A stretch of DNA of 64,000 bases from Symbiodinium microadriaticum (taxonomy: Eukaryota; Sar; Dinophyceae; Suessiales; Symbiodiniaceae), in assembly GCA_001939145.1 (NCBI GenBank), contig LSRX01000327.1:312786-376785 (forward strand), given 5' to 3'. The translations under genes were made by a program, and so were the position numbers. The notes under the pieces were generated by a model, which searched no databases, was not told where the DNA came from, and was given only the letters and a program-made list of their open reading frames with translations. Positions 56,556 to 64,000 of this stretch are shown here, piece after piece (positions within the stretch are counted from its first letter, which is position 1; the number at the start of each line of letters is the position of its first letter).

Positions 56556-57439
56556 ATGTTAGATAGCTCGAGGACCTCCATGTTGAGCTACGTCGTGCGA
56601 AGCGTGGAGAGGTCTCCGCAATACATGCGCAACTTGGCATCGCGTTTTGTGTATCACAGTCACCGGCTGACATGATGTACTTACGGTGCAAAACCTGACG
56701 CACAAACCTTTCACCAGTGCCGGATTAGAAAGCAAAAGGGTTGCTCCAGGCACTACGGCTTGTAAGCCTTTGCAGGATCTTTGAAGGCTTTGGAGCGCAG
56801 CGCTGGAGGAGATTTCTGTGGGGATTCTAGGGCGCCGTAGGGTTTGAGGTTTCTGAGCTCCTGGGGATCCAGGTTTGGGAAGGGACTAGAAGCCGGCCGC
56901 TGTTCTCTAATGTGGAGGTCGGAAATTCCCAGTCCCTAGAAAATATGTGGCAACCTACCCCACACACTCATTGTAATTCTTCGCACTACTCACACCTAAA
57001 CCATTGAGCCATGAACTCGGGGTAACTCTGTGAACCCCTATACAAGGTGCTCGCAGTGAGGACTCCCAAGTTCGAAAGCTAGAAGTTCAATAGGAATCCC
57101 GCGCGTTTCCAAGGCGAAGCAGGTGATGCCTGCAACTTCTTGCGGCAACTAGGCTGGGGCTGGGGTCGCACGGGTTTCTGACGGAGCTCACGCCCGGATT
57201 CTATAATCCTGCACTATCATTGCCAGATAAAGCAAACTCCTCCGGTCTGCCACTCTTCAGAACCTTGGCCGAGTTTGAGTGCTTAGGATACATGTATAGA
57301 TGATCTCAACCCCATACTCGCAGTGAACGGCGCCCATCCCGTGCTGAAGCCGCACTAGAAGACTAAGGCGCAGTGGGCAATCACTCCTTTCAGCTGCTCT
57401 TATATGAAGTAAATCTAAGCTTTTTTTTCGGCAGATCGG

Positions 57440-57620
57440 CATGCTAAACTCGCATTTTGCTTCATGCTGCTTCCGCATGTGTGCCTCAAGTTTTGGCGGC
57501 ACGTGAAGCCGAAGAATCGCGCTAGGAGGGTCCGAGCAAAGAGAGTTTAACGAAGCCAGTAAGAACTTTGAAGCGAGTTGTGCAAGGACAACCCAGGGTG
57601 ACAACCCAGCAATCAGGGCT
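57440..57620 (-). CDS. weak candidate exon, unrecognised
   Basis: Part of a 148-codon minus frame (57257-57703) reads WVVLAQLASKFLLASLNSL and LRLHVPPKLEAHMRKQHEA. Composition is protein-like; splice sites were not settled. Confidence 0.27.
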
Positions 57621-58102
57621 TCCCTGTAGCCGAAGAGACTCCACCCACAATGCTTCGCAAAGAAACTCCTTGACCCTGAAACGCTCCTGAAAACCGTAAA
57701 CAACCTTCGTGTTGATCGCAGGCTTTTTCGCCGGCGACAGCGGGCTGGCCCTTCGTTTGAGAGTCAGGGCTCAGGGGGTTTTGCCAAGCGTTGAGACTTA
57801 GGGCCCAGGGTCTTTGAAGGCACTTAGTTTCATGTGATAGAGTTCGAGTCTTCAATAGTTTTGGGGTAGCCGGTCTTTTCCCACTTGCAGCTTCGGGGGC
57901 GTGCTGCATCAATTTGCGTTCCCGCTTTGCCTGGAGTCGAACCTCCCACCCAACCAAGGCTCTTGAACTTCCCGAGCTCCAAAAATCCCGCGTGACCCTG
58001 CCCCCCCCCCCCCCCATAAGCCCTTTGAGGTGAAAATCCACCACCCCTACTCCCTGACCCCGAACCCTCAAAGCTTTCGAGACGAACCCTCAAAGCTCTC
58101 AG

Positions 58103-58219
58103 GATCTTGCGAAGATGCTTCGACCGATCGACCTGCCGACTATGTGTGACGATGCCCCCGACAGGGCTGTCGATCAGATGAAGGCCAGGCTTAAGCATCT
58201 CAACACGAGCTCTACAAGG
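58103..58219 (+). CDS. candidate internal exon, unrecognised
   Basis: After GCTCTCAG (AG 58101-58102) the frame reads DLAKMLRPIDLPTMCDDAP and DRAVDQMKARLKHLNTSS, ending near CAAGG|GTTCTT. Phase 0 at its start. Two long minus frames across it (57613-58198) appear to be shadows. Confidence 0.45.
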
Positions 58220-60069
58220 GTTCTTTGAGGCCGAGCTTGAGGCTCAGAGTTTAGGGCTTAGGCCTTGAAGCGGCTGTAGGTTTGGGATTTGGGATCTCGG
58301 TCGCCCGCGCGTCCTTGAGACTGCATCCAGAGCCACCACCCACACACCTTAGCCCCCTGGAAGCAATGTGCGCAGAAGTGTAGCAAATCTGTCGGGCACC
58401 ATGGCGCTTCCCTTAAGATTCTGGCGGATTCCAGCGGCTTAGCACGAGCCCCAAACCCGAAGTTGAACCCTATTCAGGTTGAGAACGGGGATTTAGTTAC
58501 CTCAGAGAGATCCTGGTTGAGGAAAAGGGGGGGGTCCATGTGGTCAAGACATGAAAAAAGGATGGGTGCCCGCTGCAGGCAGCACTGCGCCGTGCCGGTG
58601 TCGAGTGGCCCTGAGGGCTACCCGAGAACACCGGCTCATAGGTCTAAGTTTACTGGCGAGGATTAGGGTTTAGGGGTAAGGCCTTGACATCTTGAAAGCG
58701 CTAACGTCGCAACCATCAATCCTAGCTTCCCCCACCGCTTCCTTCACCGCTGAAACCTCGACCCAAGCCTCTCAAATCCCACCTTCGTTCTTGTAGGAGC
58801 CTGGGCCGTTCCTTCAGAAATCCCCCATGATTATAGTGAACCCCTAAGACGAGCCTCGATACAACTCTTTTACAGCCTTACATACAGACTTACGGCAAGC
58901 CTTGAAGGTTTCTTCACTCGGGTCATGGGAAAAGGGCGCCCGTGAGCAAAGTCTTCGGGCCCGCACCGTGAAGCGAAAGACCCAACAAAAAAGCGTGTGC
59001 AAAAACATTATGGCTTGTTGTTTGTATGGTTGTAAGCACCGAAAAACAGTGCTGACAAATAGCACCGTCACTTACTTATGTTATCACCCGCTTTGTATGA
59101 TCACCGTACACATAATGTTACGATTGCTCTTGCTTCCGCTGTTACAGACGTTTATAATCACTGTTACCGTTTCTCGCGGTAGTTATGCTTAAGCTGTGTG
59201 GTTCGTAGTTCATGAACCTGAGAATTACATTGAGAACTCATCCGACGGCCAAGTTTGGAGGCAGCCCGACGTCCGAGAAATTCACAGGGCCAGCACATGC
59301 CCAACTATCCGCACTCCCTTAAATACCGCTGCCTTCGAAAGAAGCGTGGCCTAGAGTTGCGGGTCGACTGAGACTCCTATGAGGTGCCTGAGATGTCTTG
59401 TCAAGCCGCATCCCAACCCGAACTCGCACGTCCGAGGCTGTAATCATCGTGAAGCTCCCAGAGCCTTCACTCTACGGCCCGAGAATCGACCCTCCGCAAG
59501 AAGCCTCACAGTAAGCCCTCAGGGTTTAGCCAGTTTAGCCTTGAGCCACGAAGTCTCCACAGCCCATCTTACAAAATGCGACATTTCGCATCCACAGGGC
59601 TGCTCATCAGGCACTGAATATTACTGAAATCAGGGGCATTGGAATTGTAGAAATTGGGAAAAGTTGAGGCCAGACCGCTTCGGTTGCTGGACCAAAGAGG
59701 CTGAGCTCTGAGACATACAGGCACCTGTCGCACTGACACGGCAGGGTGTCTCCGGCGGTGGGCGTTCAGCATCTTTCACGGCTTGAGGTGTTCAGTGCTT
59801 TCAGTGTTTTGAGGCACTTGTTGAGTTGGCTATTGTGGCTTTTGGAGAAGTAGTTCAGGTTTAGGATTGACGGGTTGTCAGGGTCTCGCAAGTTTGGGCG
59901 ATCCTCTGTCAGCGCATGCCAGCACAGAGACCTGAAACTCAAGACGCCGATGAAAATGCACCAGGCACCCAATAACGCAATAATCTTGTTCAGCCTTTCA
60001 GCCTTTGCAAGTCAGCATAGCCCGCAAAATGCTTCCTAGCTCACAGCTCTAAACGCGATTGTGTCTCAG

Positions 60070-60235
60070 GCGTGTGGCAAGTTGCACATTGACTGTTGCC
60101 AGAGGACGCTCAACCTGGCGCTGCTTCTCGACGCCACCGCCCGTATCGCCATGCTGGCCATGAGCTTAGCCTCCATGCGCTCGCATGATGGTGTTGTGCC
60201 GCTATGCTTGGCTTTAGCGAGAAGGCAATGGAAAG
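60070..60235 (+). CDS. candidate internal exon, helical protein
   Basis: GTGTCTCAG (AG 60068-60069) precedes 55 codons reading ACGKLHIDCCQRTLNLALL, LDATARIAMLAMSLASM and VVPLCLALARRQWK, ending TGGAAAG|GTTTGA (donor 60236). GC-rich third positions and a good acceptor. The pattern of short amphipathic helices recalls helical-repeat proteins, but no repeat signature is clear. Confidence 0.52.
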
Positions 60236-60772
60236 GTTTGATGCCGCAAATACACAAAAAAAGCGAACATGGTGTCAGTCTTTGCTCAGCACGATCAAGG
60301 CAACAGGACTCAGTCAGTGGAGTAGATCGCGACGATTCTAGGAACACTGTCGATCTGCCAGGTTTCCAGAGTCTTCCTGGTCAGACTTCAGACATGTACT
60401 TAATGGCTCAAGTCTTTTAAACACATCCAAATTCCTAGCTGTCCTAACTCTAAGCCCCCGATCTGTTGAAATCCCAATTCTCGAAGGGTGCCTTGAATCT
60501 CACAGCCCTCGACGAAGCTCACCCGTAGCAGATGCATGTTCTCAAAGCCCACATGCTGCTTTGCTCCCAAGCCCGGCGTCTTAGCTTACCAGCAGCCTGG
60601 TCAAGATGAAGAGCACAGAGGTAAAGCCAAAGTTGCCTGTACAGAGTCTGTACATGCATTGCATGCATGCATGCATAAACTATCACTATACAGTCATTCT
60701 CAATAAATAAACAAGTAAATACATAGATATATATATATATATAGATAGGTAGTACACAGATAGATATGCATA

Positions 60773-60979
60773 ATGTCCCGAGGTAAGTTTGGAATCCTCG
60801 AATCCGGGAAGCCTCGCCAGCCACAGAACCCGGCCTGCTTTGAGGTGGCGGCCGCCAACAAGCCGTCCGCCCTCCTGGCCAGCGTTCTGGCGGGAGCCTC
60901 ACGAGAGAATGAGCACGAGGAACGTGACGTAGTACCGCGAGTCACACAACCGCAACAAGTACAAGCAAGCAAGATATAA
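60773..60979 (+). CDS. small ORF of 68 codons, or first exon
   Basis: ATG at 60773 to TAA at 60977. Reads MSRGKFGILESGKPRQPQN, then CFEVAAANKPSALLASVLA and ENEHEERDVVPRVTQ. Codon choice is strongly coding-like in the centre. A GT (CCCGAG|GTAAG) soon after the ATG could instead be a donor on the + strand, and minus frames are open opposite. Confidence 0.35.
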   Translation: MSRGKFGILESGKPRQPQNPACFEVAAANKPSALLASVLAGASRENEHEERDVVPRVTQPQQVQASKI

Positions 60980-61167
60980 AGAAAGAAGTTTGCAAGGTAT
61001 GGCAAGGCAGGACTGGGAACAACCATAAATGGACCATAAACATGAAAAGATAGGCAGAGAGGGAAGCATCGTAGCAGCGCTTTTCAGAAATGAGGTGTGC
61101 TCGTGCGCTGGTCATGCACGATGGATTTGTTGGTTTCGAGGTGCATCCGTGCAAGTAACGGGAGCCA

Positions 61168-61225
61168 TGGATGCTCAGCAAAAGGACACTTGCCCCTCGA
61201 GGCCACCAGAACAAGAACAAGAAGG
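61168..61225 (+). CDS. candidate short first exon
   Basis: GCCATGG at 61165 starts MDAQQKDTCPSRPPEQEQE and is followed by an excellent donor (AAGAAG|GTATGT, about 61225). Other frames are open; no family. Confidence 0.28.
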
Positions 61226-61399
61226 TATGTTTTGCCAAGTTTAGCCATCATTCGCCTGCAGGATTCAACCCACATGGCTTGTAGTTCAGCGGTTTAGAGC
61301 CAAAGCAACTCCAAGACAGTAGAAGTTGGGGTCAAGATCTAGCTTTTGCAGCCTTGTGCTAGCGCTCGCCGCCCCGGTTGGGTCACCTGGTCTTGTTGA

Positions 61400-61482
61400 C
61401 CCTTTTGCCCTGGAAAGCTCAACAACCAGAGCATTTCCTCGGGTTTGATGGCAAAGGCGAAAGACATATCATCTTGATCTGA
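61400..61482 (-). CDS. candidate exon, unrecognised
   Basis: The minus frame reads SSDQDDMSFAFAIKPEEML and WLLSFPGQK and reaches AAAAGG|GTCAAC. Composition is protein-like; the 5' end is not fixed. Confidence 0.3.
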
Positions 61483-61905
61483 AGAAGAATTCGAGTTTGC
61501 TTCTCGTAGGGCGACCATGAATATGCGCAAGGCCCCCTTTTGGGCCTCCCATGAATTTCAACGCTAACATCAATGCATCCATACCTGGTGCAGCATTCGC
61601 ACACCAGAAAAGGAGGGGTGACACACAAGTGGTGATCATCGCCGGGCGTGTTACAGTTACGAGCTCCAGCATCATAAATAAGCACTCAACAGTTTAATGA
61701 TCCTGTCCGGCTACCATGAAATCGGCAGCTAGTGGAAAGGAACGTAAACATGGGCATCGAGAACCATTGGAGCCCTGAGCCCTAGAAGCCTTAGTTCCTA
61801 GAGTCTCGGACATCCCTAGACTCCCTCGACCTTCAACCCTCGAACCCAAACCCTCGAAGCCCTAAACACTGGAGCCCTGCAGTTGAAAGCTCTCAAACCA
61901 TAGCT

Positions 61906-61914
61906 ATGTATATA

Positions 61915-61950
<36 letters not shown>

Positions 61951-61975
61951 TGTATGTATGTATGTATGTATGTAT
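61906..61975. repeat. TA then GTAT tetranucleotide microsatellite
   Basis: About 14 perfect GTAT units after a short TA run. Confidence 0.95.
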
Positions 61976-62323
61976 CCTACCAAATGGTAGCAATATCTGT
62001 CATTATGGAATTATTAGGCCTTCAAGCGCCCTCCGTACCATGGTGTTCGCGACCCAACTCCCTAGTGGTAGTCTATATGGATGCTCTTGGATAGACCTCA
62101 AGCCTACATCCTGCGCCCTGGACTTGGTTTGGTTAGAGTGGGTAGCGCTGTTTTGTTCAGGGAAATGTTGGCCATGACTACATCCTCTCTCCTGTTTCCA
62201 ATTCGACTGTGCACCGTAAACCTCACCTGTCCCGTTCGAGTAAGAGAGCCTAAGTCGGTCCCAAGCCCCGAAGACTACAACTCCGCATGTCAAAATCCTG
62301 AACCCTAGGCCCTATAGGACATC

Positions 62324-62342
62324 CTAAACCCTAAACCCTAGG
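62324..62342. repeat. telomere-like CCCTAAA run
   Basis: CCTAAACCCTAAACCCTAG on the + strand, near other CCCTA motifs at 62295-62312. Confidence 0.8.
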
Positions 62343-63753
62343 TGGGACAAAAATAGGACATAGCAGCGCGAAAGCCCAGGTCTTCCCGGCTGTTGATGCG
62401 TTCTGCGCCATGGGAGGTGGCTGTTTGTCCGCGAAAACGGGGGGCTGACTTGACGGGCAAGGCTGCACCCAGGAAGAACAGAAGCCTCCGTCAAGTTCTG
62501 CACACTTAATATGGAAGCCTATAGACATGTAGTATATGGCATTCTTCCTTGGAGATCCTTTATGTATTCACGCTACATTAAAATTCTATCCGAAGTACCT
62601 CGAGCCTGTCAAAAGCACCGAAAATGCTTAAGCTTTAGTCTTGAGGGTCTCTAGACGCCGGCAGGTTGGCTGGTGGGCAAGTACTACAAAGCCTGATTTC
62701 TCCTACCGGACCGGCTGCTTCTTGTGCTGCCAAAGCCCATGAAAAGCCCGTGGTGCAGTGCTCGTTATTTCGGCTTAGAGGTCTAAAGTTAGGGCTCAGG
62801 ACTTGAGGACTCTTTGGAGCTTTAGTCGTTTAGTTATCGAGGACGGGGGGCTGCATTGCAGTTCGTGGGATCGGCGAAGTGCCGCTGACGCGCAGCTAGC
62901 GCTGCAGGTTTGCACAGCGCCTGGAGGGATGGCCAATTTCCTGTTCTTGTGATGCCGTGTCGAAGCTTTTCTCACGACCTGGCATGCCCTGATAGGACAG
63001 TTGTAGTATTCGTCTGGCGCTGCGAAAGATCCGAAAATCAATCCACATCCTCCTGCCAGTCTCTTCCCTGAAGGAGGGTTGCATTGAAGGTTGTAGGCTC
63101 ACGGCATGGACCTTTCCCCATGGAAACCACTGTCAAACAACCCTAAAGCAGGGTCGTCCTTGTTACAGGGCGCCTAGTGTAGAAAAGGTATGTCTGGGTA
63201 GGTGCGATGCATACATGCTTTCCTCCAAGCACTCCTTTTAAGGGCTTCGGTGCAGTGCCCTGCCTATTCTCCCCAACGCAATAGCCAGCCCCTGCGTCCT
63301 TCCGCAGTTCATGAAGTTTTCTTCTTCTAGCAAAGCCATATCTATGCATATGCAGTGTCGTGCACTACTGTGGACGTCCGCACGTTGTCTTCATGGGGTC
63401 TTACAAACACAAAACTCAATTACATTTGGACTTAAGCCTTGGTAGCTGGTGGTTTGAGTTGTCGTACAGCTGAGTCGGGTCTGACGAAATGCTGTGTGGA
63501 TGGATTTAGTGGACAAGCAAGGTAGCTCGTTTCTGCAAAGCTTGTGTGTCCGACAGTGTGTTGTTTGTGTTTCGTACCTTTCGCTTTTCAATCTTGTGTG
63601 TTGTGGCTCTGGTCATGCTTGTAGCTGTAGACGTAGCTGTGTGCAGCTCACCAGCACAATGTGCTAGGCTGACGGTCCCAGAGCTGGTGATTAGCTTCGT
63701 GGATGTTGTTCGGAGAATCTGGGGCTTTCGTCGCCGAACCTGCCAAGAGTGAG

Positions 63754-64000
63754 ATGCCGGCGCGCTGACATGGGTTGCACGCCTAACATGCTGGGATAGC
63801 CTCGACGTCGTATTTCCCAGAAGGGTGAGTGAAACAGTCGAAATCGAATCAGTTTTGCCTAGCTGTGAGGCCGATGCTTATGTTCAGCTCCCTACCCCGG
63901 TCATTCTCATTGCCCCTGATGTTGATGATTCGTGCTGTTGCTGTACGGCTCTTGGCAGATCCGATTCAACACTGATTCAACATGTCAGCGCGAGACAATT
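63754..64000 (+). CDS. candidate exon running off the window end
   Basis: After GTGAG (AG 63752-63753) one + frame stays open for the remaining 247 bases. It reads AGALTWVARLTCWDSLDVV, then ETVEIESVLPSCEADAYVQ, LPTPVILIAPDVDDS and a CCCC cluster. Composition is convincingly protein-like. No family recognised; the 3' end lies outside the window. Confidence 0.48.

Noticed and set aside
1..64000. CRISPR arrays, bacterial operons, integrons or phage genes
   Set aside because: No regularly spaced repeats with unique spacers, no ribosome-binding-site-led gene runs and no such proteins were seen; the sequence is eukaryotic.

Overview
The window looks like nuclear DNA of a dinoflagellate, most likely a symbiodiniacean-type alga. 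Four things point there. Plant-type telomere motifs (TTTAGGG/CCCTAAA) are scattered through it on both strands. Short exons (about 30-145 nt) sit in a sea of repeats and microsatellites. Several introns begin with GC or GA instead of GT. One long intronless membrane-protein gene is of a type I associate with these algae. Nothing looks bacterial or organellar. Most long open frames are chance or antisense shadows, so genes were found by reading short exons and testing whether splice phases match.

The clearest result is a carotenoid cleavage oxygenase gene on the + strand, spread over about 13 kb (14476-27544). It was assembled here from 19 exons whose reading phases join. The four iron-binding histidine motifs of the family are all present. 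Its introns contain tandem repeats, microsatellites and a half transposon. The second clear gene is a 546-codon intronless gene (36101-37741) for a multi-pass membrane protein with a TIR-like motif set.

Layout. 1-0.8 kb: 3' end of an unrecognised + gene. 1.3-1.8 kb: kelch-repeat exons. 3.5-3.8 kb: a terminal exon. 5.5-6.3 kb: satellite array. 7-7.5 kb: weak cysteine-rich exons. 8.97-9.12 kb: a minus-strand exon. 10.9 kb: a perfect hairpin transposon (MITE). 13.4-13.9 kb: a large GA/GT microsatellite. 14.5-27.5 kb: the oxygenase. 27.8-33 kb: candidate exons, a Q/P-rich repeat tract, a possible minus gene. 34 kb: an assembly duplication around a single N, then a telomere-derived tandem array. 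36-37.7 kb: membrane protein. 38.5-43 kb: several + exons and a second MITE family. 43.1-43.8 kb: trinucleotide repeat with a 160-base gap. 44.8-47.2 kb: exons on both strands. 49.6-50.5 kb: WW-domain gene. 53.4-53.8 kb: a FASTK/OPR-like helical-repeat gene. 55-64 kb: more unrecognised exons on both strands, the last running off the end.

Apart from the oxygenase and the 36.1-kb gene, exon calls rest on protein-like composition, splice dinucleotides and phase agreement. They are offered at moderate or low confidence. No operon logic applies; neighbouring genes show no obvious functional link.
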